Part shown: piece by piece, positions 9,761 to 19,221 of the stretch
Position numbering within the stretch: the first letter of the stretch is position 1
Layout of the letters: the number at the start of each line of letters is the position of its first letter
Notes under the pieces: model-generated
The model's database searches: none
What the model saw: the letters and a program-made list of their open reading frames with translations, nothing else
Told to the model about the DNA's origin: nothing
DNA from: Gammaproteobacteria bacterium
Lineage (GTDB): Bacteria > Pseudomonadota > Gammaproteobacteria > Chromatiales > Chromatiaceae
Assembly: GCA_018812525.1 (NCBI GenBank)
Contig: JAHJDE010000093.1
Coordinates: 117,475-181,474, forward strand
Length of the DNA: 64,000 nucleotides
Direction of reading: 5' to 3'
Position numbers and translations under genes: made by a program

Positions 9761-10315
9761 TCAAGCCCTGAGTAGGGCGCCGGTTCGTGCGTCGCGGATG
9801 GGGGTGGGATGATTGAGTGTGCCGAGGGGGCCGGACAAGAGCCAGTCGATCCCATGGCCGAATTGCCGCCGCACCTCGGCTGGGGAGCGGGCCGGGCGGT
9901 GGCCGCTACGGTTGGCGCTGGTGGAGACCAGGGCCGTGCCGGTGGCCAGGCACAGTGCGGCGGCTATAGGATGGTCCGTCACCCTGACAGCGATGGTTTC
10001 ATGCCGGCCGCGAATCCAGGTGGGTGCCGAGGATCGGGCGGGCAGTAGCCAGGTGAAAGGACCGGGCCATGAGGCCAGCACCTGGTACATGGCCCCCCTG
10101 TCTAAAGGGACGACGTAATCCCGCAATTGGCTGAAATCGGCTGCAATCAGAATCAGGCCTTTGCCGATGTTGCGGCCTTTCAGGGCCAGCAGGCGCATGA
10201 CCGCATCCTCCTGCCGAGGGTGGCAGCCGAGCCCATAGACCGCCTCGGTCGGGTAGGCGACGATGCCCCCCGCCCAAATTAGATGGGCAGCGTGGCGGAG
10301 GCGGAAATCGCTCAC
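9761..10315 (-). CDS. tsaC: Threonylcarbamoyl-AMP synthase TsaC
   Basis: YrdC/Sua5-family enzyme making threonylcarbamoyl-AMP from threonine, bicarbonate and ATP, the first step of t6A37 modification of ANN-decoding tRNAs. At 184 residues it is the short TsaC form without the Sua5 extension. Family motifs are visible: VAYPTEAVYGLGCHP near residue 20, LKGRNIGKGLIL near 45 and STSANRSG near 132. It lies one base after purE and 3 bases before the large dehydrogenase. In E. coli tsaC is also near the smg-dprA-def cluster, so this placement fits. Confidence 0.95.
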   Translation of the reverse strand: MSDFRLRHAAHLIWAGGIVAYPTEAVYGLGCHPRQEDAVMRLLALKGRNIGKGLILIAADFSQLRDYVVPLDRGAMYQVLASWPGPFTWLLPARSSAPTWIRGRHETIAVRVTDHPIAAALCLATGTALVSTSANRSGHRPARSPAEVRRQFGHGIDWLLSGPLGTLNHPTPIRDARTGALLRA

Positions 10316-10316
10316 T

Positions 10317-10820
10317 TCAGTTCAGCGAGGCCTGAAGTTCGGCATCCGCCGCCTTGACGCCCTCTGCATTGGCAGCGCGCTCGGCACGGATGCGCTCAGC
10401 CAGTGCCATATCGGCAAGGGCCAGTATCTGGGCGGCCAGGTACCCCGCGTTTTTGGCGCCTGCACTGCCGACGGCGACGGTGGCCACCGGTATGCCGCCA
10501 GGCATCTGTACGGTGGAGAGCAGCGAATCCATCCCCTGGAGCGGGCCGGCATCGAGCGGAATGCCGATGACCGGCTTGAGGGTCAGGCCGGCAACGGTCC
10601 CTGCCAAGTGGGCCGCCAAGCCAGCGGCCGCAATGAAGATCTGGCAGCCGCGTTGCTCAGCGTCCTTCACATAGGCGTGGGTGACATCCGGCGTGCGGTG
10701 AGCGGAGGTGATCTTGACCTCGAAGGGAATCGCAAGCGTCTTCAGGACTTCAAGGGTTTTTTCAAGCACGGGCAGGTCGGACTTGGAGCCCATGAGTACT
10801 GCGACGAAGGGTTTGTTCAT
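10317..10820 (-). CDS. purE: N5-carboxyaminoimidazole ribonucleotide mutase
   Basis: Class I PurE, converting N5-CAIR to CAIR in de novo purine synthesis. At 167 residues it has the normal length. It shows the [14 protein letters not shown] nucleotide-binding start, SAHRTPD with the active-site His, and the [11 protein letters not shown] loop. No purK, its usual partner, is adjacent; it must be elsewhere, as the next gene is tsaC. A 185-base gap with a perfect 18-bp inverted repeat separates it from topA upstream. Confidence 0.96.
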   Translation of the reverse strand: MNKPFVAVLMGSKSDLPVLEKTLEVLKTLAIPFEVKITSAHRTPDVTHAYVKDAEQRGCQIFIAAAGLAAHLAGTVAGLTLKPVIGIPLDAGPLQGMDSLLSTVQMPGGIPVATVAVGSAGAKNAGYLAAQILALADMALAERIRAERAANAEGVKAADAELQASLN

Positions 10821-10932
10821 GTTGAGACGTCCGCTGATGATGGTCGGGAAAGACGACGGAGATTACTGGTGTTTCCCCTTCCTTTTCAAGAGCTGCGGGT
10901 GGAAAGGCCTTGCCACGAGATCAATTAACCCG

Positions 10933-10977
10933 AGGAACTTGCGGAATTGCCATCCTGACAATTCCGCAAGTTCCTCA
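10933..10977. repeat. Perfect 18-bp inverted repeat between topA and purE
   Basis: Arms at 10933-10950 and 10960-10977 are exact reverse complements, separated by 9 bases. As RNA on the minus strand it would be a very stable hairpin after topA, but no T run follows, so it is not a standard terminator. It could be a processing/stability hairpin or a copy of a dispersed palindromic repeat. Confidence 0.8.
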
Positions 10978-11005
10978 TCTGAAACGGAAGATCAAGTGCC
11001 GCTGA

Positions 11006-13297
11006 TCAGGCGTCGCCGCCCTCGATATCCTCGACAAAGCCACAGTCCTTTTGCGGACAGACCTTCTGGGCCCCGCTACGCTTGGTGACCTTGAGGGTAA
11101 GGATGGGCCAGCCGCAGGAGGGGCATTTCTCGTTCAGGGGCTCGTTCCAGACCGCGTAGTCACAGGCGGGGTAGGTGGAGCAGGAGTAGAAGATCTTGCT
11201 CCGGCGCGATTTCCGCTTGAGCAGGGTGCCCTTGTCGCACTGGGGGCAGGTGACGCCGGTATCGGCGGGTTTCTCCAGGGCCTCGATATGGCGGCACTGG
11301 GGATAGTTGCCGCAGCCGATGAACTTGCCGTAGCGGCCCAGCTTGATTAGCAGGGGCGAGCCGCATTCGGGGCAGTCGCGCCCCTCCAGGATCTCCGGCT
11401 TTTCCGCCCCCCCCTTGTCGTCCCCCAAGTTGCGGGTGTAGGAGCAGGCCGGGTAGTCGGTGCAGCCGATGAAGCGGCCGTGCCGGCCCAGCCGGATCGC
11501 GAGCGGTTTGCCACACTCGGGGCAGGCCTCATCGAGCAACTCCTGGGTGACATCGCTCCGCTTGACGTTCTCCTGAGTATGATCGACCTGGTCCTTGAAG
11601 GGTTGCCAGAATCGGTTCAGTAAGCCGATCCATTCCTCCTCTCCGCGTGAGACGGCATCCAATTGGTCCTCCAACTGGGCCGTGAAGTCGTAATCCACAT
11701 AGCGGGTGAAGTAGTCGGTAAGGAAGCGGTTGACGATGCGGCCGATGTCGGTCGGCTGGAAACGTTTTTTATCGAGCGTGACGTATTCCCGCTCTTGCAA
11801 GGTCGAGATGATGGCGGCATAGGTGGAGGGGCGTCCGATACCATGCTCCTCCAGAGTCTTGACCAGGCTGGCCTCGGTGTAGCGCGGCGGGGGTTCGGTG
11901 AAGTGCTGCTCCGGTCGTATCTTAGTGAGATCGACCCTGTCGCCCTCCTTCAGGGCCGGCAGCATTTTCTCATCATCCTCGGCGCCCTTGGCGTCGTCGA
12001 CGCTCTCCTGATAGAGAACGATAAATCCGGGGTCGATGAGGGTCGATCCGGTGGCGCGGAAGAGATTGCCTTCGCCCGCGCTTAAATCCACGGTAACCGT
12101 GGACAGGGTGGCATGGAGCATCTGGCAGGCAATGGTCCGCTTCCAGACCAGCTCGTAGAGTCGGTACTGGTCGGCGCTGAGGTGCGGTTTGACCTCATCT
12201 GGTGTGCGCCATGCCGATGTGGGGCGGATTGCCTCGTGGGCCTCCTGGGCGTTCTTGGCCTTGGTCTTGTAGTGGCGGACCTGCTCCGGCAGGGACTGGG
12301 GGCCGAAGCGTTCGGTAATGAATTCGCGGATCTCGGCCAGGGCCTCGTCGGCCAGGTGGACTGAATCGGTGCGCATGTAGCTGATCAGGCCGACGGCGCC
12401 GCTGCCGGTATCGACACCCTCGTAGAGCTGCTGTGCGGTGCGCATGGTCCGCTGGGTGGTGAAGCCGAGCTTGCGTGATGCCTCCTGCTGGAGGGTGGAG
12501 GTAGTGAAGGGAGGCGCCGGATTGCGTTTGCGCTGGCGTTTCTCGACCCTTTCGACCTTGAGCGAACCTGCGGCGGCATCGGCCAGGCGTTGCTCCACCG
12601 CTTCGGCCCTTTCCCTGCCGGTAATACTGAACTGCTCAAGCTTCTCCCCCTCAAAGTGGGTCAGCTTGGCCTCGAAACCCTGTTGCCGGTGCTCGAGGTC
12701 GGCTTCCAGGGTCCAGTATTCGCGGGTCTGAAAGGCCTCGATCTCCAGCTCCCGTTCCACGATCATACGCAGGGCGGGGCTCTGCACCCGGCCGGCGGAG
12801 AGTCCGCGCCGGATCTTGCGCCACAGCAGGGGCGAGAGATTGAAGCCGACCAGATAGTCGAGTGCCCGGCGGGTCTGCTGCGCGTTGATCAGGTCCATGG
12901 AGAGTTCGCGCGGGTGGGCGACGGCATCCTGGATGGCCCGTTTGGTGATTTCATGGAAGACCACGCGGTGGACCGGTTTGTTCTTGAGCAGGCCGCGGGC
13001 CTTGAGCAACTCGAAGAGGTGCCAGGAGATGGCTTCGCCCTCACGGTCGGGGTCGGTGGCCAGATAGAGGGCATCCGATTTCTTCAATTCCTTGGCAATG
13101 GCCTGCACATGCTTGTCGTTGCGTTCGATCACCTGATACTTCATCTTGAAATTGTCGTCGGGATCGACGGCCCCCTCCTTGGGCACGAGGTCGCGCACAT
13201 GGCCATAGGAGGCCAGGACCTCGAAGTCTTTGCCGAGGTATTTCTTGATGGTTTTGGCCTTGGCCGGCGATTCGACGATAACCAGATTCATGGACAA
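11006..13297 (-). CDS. topA: DNA topoisomerase I
   Basis: Type IA topoisomerase that relaxes negative supercoils. The 763-residue protein starts with the Toprim domain (MNLVIVESPAKAKTIKKYLG). The catalytic Tyr is in GLISYMRTDS near residue 312. The C-terminal third carries four zinc-ribbon repeats, each starting CPxC (CPECGKP, CPECGSP, CPQCDKG, CPSCGWP). The last has an altered spacing ending CPQKDC. It is shorter than E. coli TopA (865), with fewer C-terminal modules. It lies downstream of dprA-smg, as in related genomes. Confidence 0.97.
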   Translation of the reverse strand: MSMNLVIVESPAKAKTIKKYLGKDFEVLASYGHVRDLVPKEGAVDPDDNFKMKYQVIERNDKHVQAIAKELKKSDALYLATDPDREGEAISWHLFELLKARGLLKNKPVHRVVFHEITKRAIQDAVAHPRELSMDLINAQQTRRALDYLVGFNLSPLLWRKIRRGLSAGRVQSPALRMIVERELEIEAFQTREYWTLEADLEHRQQGFEAKLTHFEGEKLEQFSITGRERAEAVEQRLADAAAGSLKVERVEKRQRKRNPAPPFTTSTLQQEASRKLGFTTQRTMRTAQQLYEGVDTGSGAVGLISYMRTDSVHLADEALAEIREFITERFGPQSLPEQVRHYKTKAKNAQEAHEAIRPTSAWRTPDEVKPHLSADQYRLYELVWKRTIACQMLHATLSTVTVDLSAGEGNLFRATGSTLIDPGFIVLYQESVDDAKGAEDDEKMLPALKEGDRVDLTKIRPEQHFTEPPPRYTEASLVKTLEEHGIGRPSTYAAIISTLQEREYVTLDKKRFQPTDIGRIVNRFLTDYFTRYVDYDFTAQLEDQLDAVSRGEEEWIGLLNRFWQPFKDQVDHTQENVKRSDVTQELLDEACPECGKPLAIRLGRHGRFIGCTDYPACSYTRNLGDDKGGAEKPEILEGRDCPECGSPLLIKLGRYGKFIGCGNYPQCRHIEALEKPADTGVTCPQCDKGTLLKRKSRRSKIFYSCSTYPACDYAVWNEPLNEKCPSCGWPILTLKVTKRSGAQKVCPQKDCGFVEDIEGGDA

Positions 13298-13385
13298 GCG
13301 GGGTTCCTGAGACGTGCGCTTTTTTTAGTGAAAATGGCCTGGACCTATTTTGTCAAGCCCAAGGGGCTCTCGCCGGCCGAAAGGA

Positions 13386-13862
13386 TCAATGGATGTAGGC
13401 GGGCTCGTCGCTGTAGACCAGGTCTTCCATGCGGGCGAAGGCCATCTCCTGGCCGGGTTGGTTCATCAACACCAGCAGTACGATCCATTTGAGTTCCTCC
13501 TCACCAACCATGCCCGTGTCCAGGGCCATGGCGCGTTCGATGACCATCTCCCGGCTAAGGGGGTCGAGCATCTCGTTCTGTTCCAGAAACAGCAGCAGGC
13601 CGCGGCAGTCCTGATCGAGCCGTTGCTTCTCAGCGTCGGTGTAAATGCGCATGGCGTTGAGCCGGGAGGGCTTGACACTGGGTTCCATCTGCATCAAGGC
13701 CAATTCGTCGAGCCACTGAATGGCCCTTTCGACCACCACGTTGGGGAAGCCCGCCATGGCAAGTTCGTCCATCAGGCTGTTCTGGTCGGCGGGCGGGTGC
13801 GTCTCGCCGTCCATGTATTTTTCGTAAAGATAAATCAGCACATCCACCATGGTGTCGGTCAT
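13386..13862 (-). CDS. smg: Smg/DUF494 family protein
   Basis: A 158-residue member of the DUF494 (Smg) family, always near dprA in gammaproteobacteria but without a proven biochemical role. It is mostly helical and acidic, starting TDTMVDVLIYLYEKYMDGE and ending in the family-like region with EELKWIVLLVLMNQPGQE. It sits between dprA (57 bases upstream) and topA (88 bases downstream), matching the E. coli smf-smg-topA-like order. Confidence 0.93.
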   Translation of the reverse strand: MTDTMVDVLIYLYEKYMDGETHPPADQNSLMDELAMAGFPNVVVERAIQWLDELALMQMEPSVKPSRLNAMRIYTDAEKQRLDQDCRGLLLFLEQNEMLDPLSREMVIERAMALDTGMVGEEELKWIVLLVLMNQPGQEMAFARMEDLVYSDEPAYIH

Positions 13863-13919
13863 GCCAGGCCCTTTGACTATATGGGGTTATAGATGTTCCT
13901 GTTTCCGGTATGCCGCCTG

Positions 13920-15023
13920 TCACTGAACACGGCAATAGAAACCACCTGGCGCGGATAATACATGACCTTCAAGTTCTAGCAAGAGAAGCATCGAGGAGAC
14001 CTCCTCCACCCGCCGGCCGCTCCGTTGCACCAGCTCATCCACTGTAACGGGGTCGAAACCCATGTTTTCGAGCAATTGCCGGTAATCCTCATCCACCTTG
14101 GGCTGGTCGCCAGCAGCGCTGGACTTGCCCTCGGATTCCTCCTCAAGCAGCGTGCCGAGCAAGGGCGCCAGTTCCTCGACGATGTCCTGGGCGGATTCAA
14201 CCAATTTGGCCCCGTTGCGGATCAGGGCATGGCAACCCCGTGCCATGGGATTGTGGATGGAGCCGGGGATGGCGAAGACCTCTCGCCCCTGTTCCGAGGC
14301 GAGGCGGGCCGTAATCAGGGAGCCGCTACGTAGGGCTGCCTCCACGACCAGGACGCCGAGACTGAGTCCGCTGATGATGCGGTTTCGTCGCGGGAAGTTG
14401 CCAGCGAGCGGGGCGCTGCCCAAGGGCAATTCGCTGACCAGAGCCCCGCCTCCGCCGACAATGGCGTGGGCCAGTTCCCTGTTGCAGGCGGGGTAGATGC
14501 GGTCAACGCCGGTACCCATTACGGCGAGGGTCCTGCCGCCCTCCAGGGCACCACGATGGGCCGCCCCATCTATACCGTCGGCCAAGCCGCTGGTGATGGC
14601 GAGTCCTCGGAAGGCCAGGTGTTTCGAAAAATCCCTGGCGGTCTTTTGTCCGCCGGGGCTGGGCCTGCGGCTGCCGACGACCGCCAGTTGCGGCAGATGC
14701 AGCAACTCAGGGTCGCCGCAGACGAAGAGCAAGGGCGGGGGGTCGGGGAGATCCCTGAGCAGTTTGGGGTAATCGTCGGAGAGGATGGTGATGAGGTGGT
14801 GGCCGGGGCATTCCAGCCAGCCCAGCTCCCGCTCCAGGGCCGCCGGGTCCGGCGCCAGCAGGCATGAAAGGCTTTCCTGGCCCAGGCCGGATTCCCGTAA
14901 TCGGCTGGGCGCCTGGGAGAGAATCCGGTTTGGTTGTCCGAATCTTTCCAGCAGTTGCACCAGGGTTCGCGCCCCGATGCCGGGGGTGCGGTGCAGGGTC
15001 AGCCAGGCGCTGGTTTCATCCAT
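13920..15023 (-). CDS. dprA: DNA-processing protein DprA (Smf)
   Basis: DprA binds incoming single-stranded DNA and loads RecA during natural transformation. The 367-residue protein has a helical SAM-like N terminus (about 1-70), the Rossmann-like DprA core with VGSRRPSPGGQKTA, SGLADGIDGAAHRGAL and GREVFAIPGSI, and a C-terminal winged helix near 300-365 (GFDPVTVDELVQRSG). Length and motifs are complete, so the organism could be competent if uptake genes exist elsewhere. It is 16 bases downstream of the LysM gene. Confidence 0.96.
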   Translation of the reverse strand: MDETSAWLTLHRTPGIGARTLVQLLERFGQPNRILSQAPSRLRESGLGQESLSCLLAPDPAALERELGWLECPGHHLITILSDDYPKLLRDLPDPPPLLFVCGDPELLHLPQLAVVGSRRPSPGGQKTARDFSKHLAFRGLAITSGLADGIDGAAHRGALEGGRTLAVMGTGVDRIYPACNRELAHAIVGGGGALVSELPLGSAPLAGNFPRRNRIISGLSLGVLVVEAALRSGSLITARLASEQGREVFAIPGSIHNPMARGCHALIRNGAKLVESAQDIVEELAPLLGTLLEEESEGKSSAAGDQPKVDEDYRQLLENMGFDPVTVDELVQRSGRRVEEVSSMLLLLELEGHVLSAPGGFYCRVQ

Positions 15024-15039
15024 GAGGGGCGGCGAGAAA

Positions 15040-16200
15040 TCAGTAAGGGGTGGGACTGTGCGCAGAATCGCCTTCTCGGATGGCGTCCTCGGCTCTCAGA
15101 ATCAGCGCGAAGCTCAAACGCGGGAGGGTGCGGAAGACCATGAGGGTGCCGATCCGTTCGTCGGGCAATGTCTCTTTGGCCTCGGGATCGGGGATGATGT
15201 ATTTCTCCACATCGGGGAATTTACGCTCCCCATCGAAGAATTCCACCATGTGCCGGCCGCGCCGCTCGGGGGCCTCCTCATCCTCGTAGAGGGGGTCATA
15301 GATTGTTCTGCCCTCCTCCTTAATAACCATGACATCGCCTTCTACGACACCCTCCCTGTTGCCGCAGTCGAGGGCGACCACGTCATACTGACCGATCATC
15401 TCATGTTCGGTGAGGGAGCTGAGAATAGAACATTCCAAACGGGGGTTCGCGGGTGCCTTGGGGAAATAGTTGTTGGTTGGTAAGGACTGAGTCATGGGGA
15501 CCAGCCGGTCTCCCTGGATGACCTCAAGGGCGCTCTCGACGATCTCAACGGTAGCGGGGTCTCCCTGTCGAACGACTTGGACCTCACCAACGTAACGGGC
15601 CTCCTGGCCCAGTTTTTCACCGGTCTCATCGTGTTTGTACATCTCTCCGGGGCGGACCACATGATACCTGGTATCGGCCAGGCGGCGTTCCTCGGGGTCG
15701 CGGACATAGACCCTTTGGCCGGGGGCGCCGACCAAACGATCCCGGCTAATGGCCAGTACATGAGGTGCATCTTCCATGTCGTCAGGGGACACCACATAGG
15801 GCCGGACCAGGAAGTTCCGGATGGCATCGATGGGGATGGTGGGAATGGCCTGCGTCAGTTCTTCGATCCGGACCCTGGGCGATAGCTTGATGGCGCTTCC
15901 GCCGCCATTGCGTTCCAGGGAGAGTATGGGCTTACCATTGGCGTCAAAACTCAAGGCAATGACATCGCCGGGATAGATGAGATGGGGGTCGGGTATCTGG
16001 GGATTGACCTGCCAGACATCGGGCCAGCGCCAGGGGGCCTCCAGGAAGCGGGCTGCGATGTCCCAGAGGGTGTCACCCACTTGCACCTCATAGCGGTCTG
16101 GATGGTTGGCGTTGACGGCGATTTTATCCGCCGCCTGGAGGTTGAGAGACAAGAGCAGCCCCGCGAAAACCCCGATAATTTTGCGGCTGAACTTGGACAT
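15040..16200 (-). CDS. LysM-domain secreted protein
   Basis: A 386-residue exported protein. Signal peptide residues 1-23 (KIIGVFAGLLLSLNLQAAD) are followed by one LysM peptidoglycan-binding domain at ~37-90 (YEVQVGDTLWDIAARFLEAPWRW...LIYPGDVIAL). The long remainder has no catalytic domain I can see; similar proteins are placed next to dprA in many gammaproteobacteria. It is divergent from def, with a 147-base gap that must hold both promoters. The role is probably a cell-wall-associated structural or regulatory protein. Confidence 0.88.
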   Translation of the reverse strand: MSKFSRKIIGVFAGLLLSLNLQAADKIAVNANHPDRYEVQVGDTLWDIAARFLEAPWRWPDVWQVNPQIPDPHLIYPGDVIALSFDANGKPILSLERNGGGSAIKLSPRVRIEELTQAIPTIPIDAIRNFLVRPYVVSPDDMEDAPHVLAISRDRLVGAPGQRVYVRDPEERRLADTRYHVVRPGEMYKHDETGEKLGQEARYVGEVQVVRQGDPATVEIVESALEVIQGDRLVPMTQSLPTNNYFPKAPANPRLECSILSSLTEHEMIGQYDVVALDCGNREGVVEGDVMVIKEEGRTIYDPLYEDEEAPERRGRHMVEFFDGERKFPDVEKYIIPDPEAKETLPDERIGTLMVFRTLPRLSFALILRAEDAIREGDSAHSPTPY

Positions 16201-16347
16201 GGCTATTCCTTTGATGAAGAATTGATGTCAGTGTAGCCCAAAGCGCCACTGTTTCAAAACAAAATGATGCGCTTACTGTTAGATGCATCATAAGGTTAGC
16301 GTAAAAATCTATAGTTTGCTCGAAGTTTGTGTTCAGGGTTCAGAATA

Positions 16348-16887
16348 ATGGTCTCAAAACTTGAAATCCTCCGCTTCCCCGATCCCCGTCTGCGTACCAA
16401 GGCGAAACCCCTGTCTGAGATTGACGAGTCGATCCGTCGCCTGGTCCGTGAGATGCTCGAAACCATGTATGCTGCCCCAGGCATCGGACTGGCAGCGACC
16501 CAGGTGAACGTGCATAAGCGGGTGATCGTGGTCGATGTGACGGAGGATCGCTCCGACCCTTTGGTGCTGATCAATCCGGAGATTCTCGAAAGGCGTGGCG
16601 AGGAAACCATGGATGAGGGCTGCCTCTCCGTGCCCGGTTTCCATGAAAGCGTCACCCGGTCCGAGTGGGTCAGGGTGAGGGCGCTGGACCTGGACGGCAA
16701 TTCCGTCGAACTGGAGACGGACGGGCTGAAGGCCGTTTGCATCCAGCATGAGATCGATCACCTGGAGGGCAAGCTGTTTGTCGATTACCTCTCCAGCCTC
16801 AAGCGCCAGCGTATCCGGAAAAAACTGGAGAAGGGTGCGCCCCCGCGCGAGGAGGAGGCCCCTGTGCCGGCCCATAAGGACCTTTGA
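16348..16887 (+). CDS. def: Peptide deformylase
   Basis: Metalloenzyme removing the formyl group from nascent protein N termini. All three motifs are present: [17 protein letters not shown] and the metal site QHEIDHLEG. The frame opens at a GTG at 16327, but ATG 16348 ([19 protein letters not shown]) matches the usual N terminus, giving 179 residues with a charged tail. First gene of def-fmt-rsmB-DUF4390-ntrY-ntrX-trkA. Confidence 0.96.
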   Translation: MVSKLEILRFPDPRLRTKAKPLSEIDESIRRLVREMLETMYAAPGIGLAATQVNVHKRVIVVDVTEDRSDPLVLINPEILERRGEETMDEGCLSVPGFHESVTRSEWVRVRALDLDGNSVELETDGLKAVCIQHEIDHLEGKLFVDYLSSLKRQRIRKKLEKGAPPREEEAPVPAHKDL

Positions 16888-16979
16888 TCAGATGCCGGGG
16901 CGCATCCAAGGACGGAAAGGGCGCCGGGAAAGGGATAGAATCGGAGCGTTTCACGTCCCATAGGTCCCTGTAGTACCCA

Positions 16980-17909
16980 ATGCGTATCATTTTTGCCGGA
17001 ACCCCCGAATTTTCCGTTCCGCCCCTGCGAGCCTTGCTGGGGAGCGGGCACCGAGTGATCGCGGTCTATACCCAGCCCGACCGGCCCGCTGGCCGAGGGC
17101 GCAAGCTGACCCCTGGCCCTGTGAAGGCGTTGGCCCTGGAGGCCGGGGTGCCGGTCCATCAGCCGCTGAATTTCAAGGCGGAACAGGATCTGGCCGCAGT
17201 CGAATCCCTGGGTGCCGATCTTATGGTGGTGGTCGCCTATGGTCTGTTGTTGCCCCAGCGGGTCCTAGACGCCCCCCGGCTCGGCTGCATCAATATCCAC
17301 GCATCCCTTCTGCCTCGCTGGCGCGGGGCGGCGCCGATCCAGCGCGCCATTGCGGCGGGGGATCGGGAGACCGGGATCAGCATCATGCAGATGGAGGCTG
17401 GGCTGGATACGGGACCGATGCATTTGGTCAGGTCTTGCCCCATCGGGGAGCGGGAGACGGACGAGAGCCTGCATGACAAGCTTTCTGCCCTGGGCGCCGA
17501 GGCGCTGATGGCGTCGCTGCCTTGCATAGAGGCGGGGACATCCCCCCCCCTGCCCCAGGACGATGCCTTGGCTACCTATGCCCATAAGCTCAAAAAGGAG
17601 GAGTCCCTGATCGATTGGAGGCTGCCGGCCCATAGGATTGATCAACTGGTGCGCGCCTACAATCCCTGGCCTGTGGCGCAGACGTCCTGCGGGGAGGCGG
17701 TGTTGCGCATTTGGGATGCGGTGGCGCTGGATGCCAGGGGGGCCGAAGGGGTTGCCGGTGCCGTCGTTGCGTCCGGACCGGCGGGTATAGATGTCATGAC
17801 CGGCCAGGGCCTGTTGCGCATCACCCGATTGCAGATGCCGGGCAAGCGCGCCATGGAAGCGGCCGATTTCCTCAATGCCCATTCAGTGGAGGGCCTTGTC
17901 CTTGGCTGA
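16980..17909 (+). CDS. fmt: Methionyl-tRNA formyltransferase
   Basis: Transfers the formyl group from 10-formyl-tetrahydrofolate to initiator Met-tRNA. The 309-residue protein begins MRIIFAGTPEFSVPPL, has the substrate motif HASLLPRWRGAAPIQRAI near residue 108 and a C-terminal tRNA-binding beta barrel. It is the direct functional partner of def upstream. Its 3' end overlaps the likely start of rsmB by a few bases. Confidence 0.97.
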   Translation: MRIIFAGTPEFSVPPLRALLGSGHRVIAVYTQPDRPAGRGRKLTPGPVKALALEAGVPVHQPLNFKAEQDLAAVESLGADLMVVVAYGLLLPQRVLDAPRLGCINIHASLLPRWRGAAPIQRAIAAGDRETGISIMQMEAGLDTGPMHLVRSCPIGERETDESLHDKLSALGAEALMASLPCIEAGTSPPLPQDDALATYAHKLKKEESLIDWRLPAHRIDQLVRAYNPWPVAQTSCGEAVLRIWDAVALDARGAEGVAGAVVASGPAGIDVMTGQGLLRITRLQMPGKRAMEAADFLNAHSVEGLVLG

Positions 17910-19221
17910 TGGCGCCGATCGCGAGGGCGTAGCATCGCGGATCTGTGCGGCGCGGATCATCGCAGCCGTATACGCTGGGCGCTCCCTGACGGATGCCCTG
18001 GCGATTTCCTGTGCCCAGGGGGAGAGCCAGCCCTTCATCCAGGCGATCTGTTATGGGGTGCTGCGGGAGTATCCCCGCCACAGGCTATTGCTGAGACGCT
18101 TGCTGAAAAAGCCGTTCAAGCCCGCCGACGGTGATATCGATGCCCTTGCCCAGGCGGCGCTTTACCAGATCGACCGCATGCGTGTGCCTCCCCATGCCGC
18201 CGTGAATGAATCGGTGCAGGCGGCCAAACACATGGGCAAGGCCTGGGCGAGTGGCTTACTCAATGCCCTGTTGCGGCGTTACCTGCGTGAAGGCAAAGAA
18301 CTCAATGCGCATCTGGACGAAGACGAGGAGGCCCGGCTACGCATGCCGACCTGGCTGCTGCGACGCCTGCGCCAAGACTGGCCCGGGCAGTGGCAAGCCA
18401 TTGCCGAGGCGAGCGCGCTGCAGGCCGGCCTGACCTTGCGCGTCAATCGCATGAGAATCGACCCCAGGGGCTATGCGCAACTGCTTGCGGAACAGGCTAT
18501 TGCCGCCAGTCCCCATGCCCATGCGCCCGAAGCGCTGATGCTCGATAAGGCCATGCCGGTTGAGCTGTTGCCGGGATTCGCCGAGGGGTTGGTTTCGGTA
18601 CAGGATGCCGGCGCCCAACTGGCTGCCGCCCTGCTAAATGCCGCCAGGGGGGAGCGGGTGCTGGATGCCTGCGCCGCGCCGGGGGGCAAGAGCTGCCACA
18701 TTCTGGAGCGGGTCGGCGGGGACTTGGATCTGACCGCCGTAGACCTGGACGCGACCCGCCTCCTAAGGGTGGGAGAGAATCTGAATCGGCTGGGCCTCAA
18801 GGCCCGCTGCTGTGTCGGGGATGGGGCGGAACCTGCCGGTGATTGGGCCCAAGGGGGCTATCAACGAATTCTGCTCGATGCCCCCTGTTCCGCCACCGGC
18901 GTCATTCGTCGGCATCCGGATATCAAGGTCCTGCGCAAGCCGGATGATTTGCCCGTCCTGGTGGATCTCCAGCGACGCTGCCTGGAGGCCCTCTGGGCGC
19001 TGCTGGCGCCAGGGGGTATGCTCCTTTATGCGACCTGCTCCATCCTGCCGGAGGAAAATGAGTGGCAGCTGGCCGGCTTCCTCGCGCATCACGGAGATGC
19101 ACGGGAACTGCCGATCGAGGCATCATGGGGCATGGCTAGGCAGGTCGGTCGCCAAACCCTGCCGGGAGAAGAGGGCATGGATGGTTTTTATTACGCCTGT
19201 TTGGAAAAGATCCCAGGATGA
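17902..19221 (+). CDS. rsmB: 16S rRNA (cytosine-967-C5)-methyltransferase RsmB
   Basis: SAM-dependent methyltransferase for C967 of 16S rRNA. An N-terminal NusB-like RNA-binding domain (about 1-140) precedes the Rossmann domain. SAM binding is at DACAAPGGKSCHILE, and the two catalytic cysteines are in DAPCSATGVIRRHPD and LYATCSILPEEN. The frame is open from ATG 17875, but that would overlap fmt by 35 bases. The TTG at 17902 has a GGAGGG ribosome site at good spacing and the usual start of homologs, so I place the start there with moderate certainty. It ends in a 4-base overlap with the next gene. Confidence 0.94.
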   Translation: MADGADREGVASRICAARIIAAVYAGRSLTDALAISCAQGESQPFIQAICYGVLREYPRHRLLLRRLLKKPFKPADGDIDALAQAALYQIDRMRVPPHAAVNESVQAAKHMGKAWASGLLNALLRRYLREGKELNAHLDEDEEARLRMPTWLLRRLRQDWPGQWQAIAEASALQAGLTLRVNRMRIDPRGYAQLLAEQAIAASPHAHAPEALMLDKAMPVELLPGFAEGLVSVQDAGAQLAAALLNAARGERVLDACAAPGGKSCHILERVGGDLDLTAVDLDATRLLRVGENLNRLGLKARCCVGDGAEPAGDWAQGGYQRILLDAPCSATGVIRRHPDIKVLRKPDDLPVLVDLQRRCLEALWALLAPGGMLLYATCSILPEENEWQLAGFLAHHGDARELPIEASWGMARQVGRQTLPGEEGMDGFYYACLEKIPG

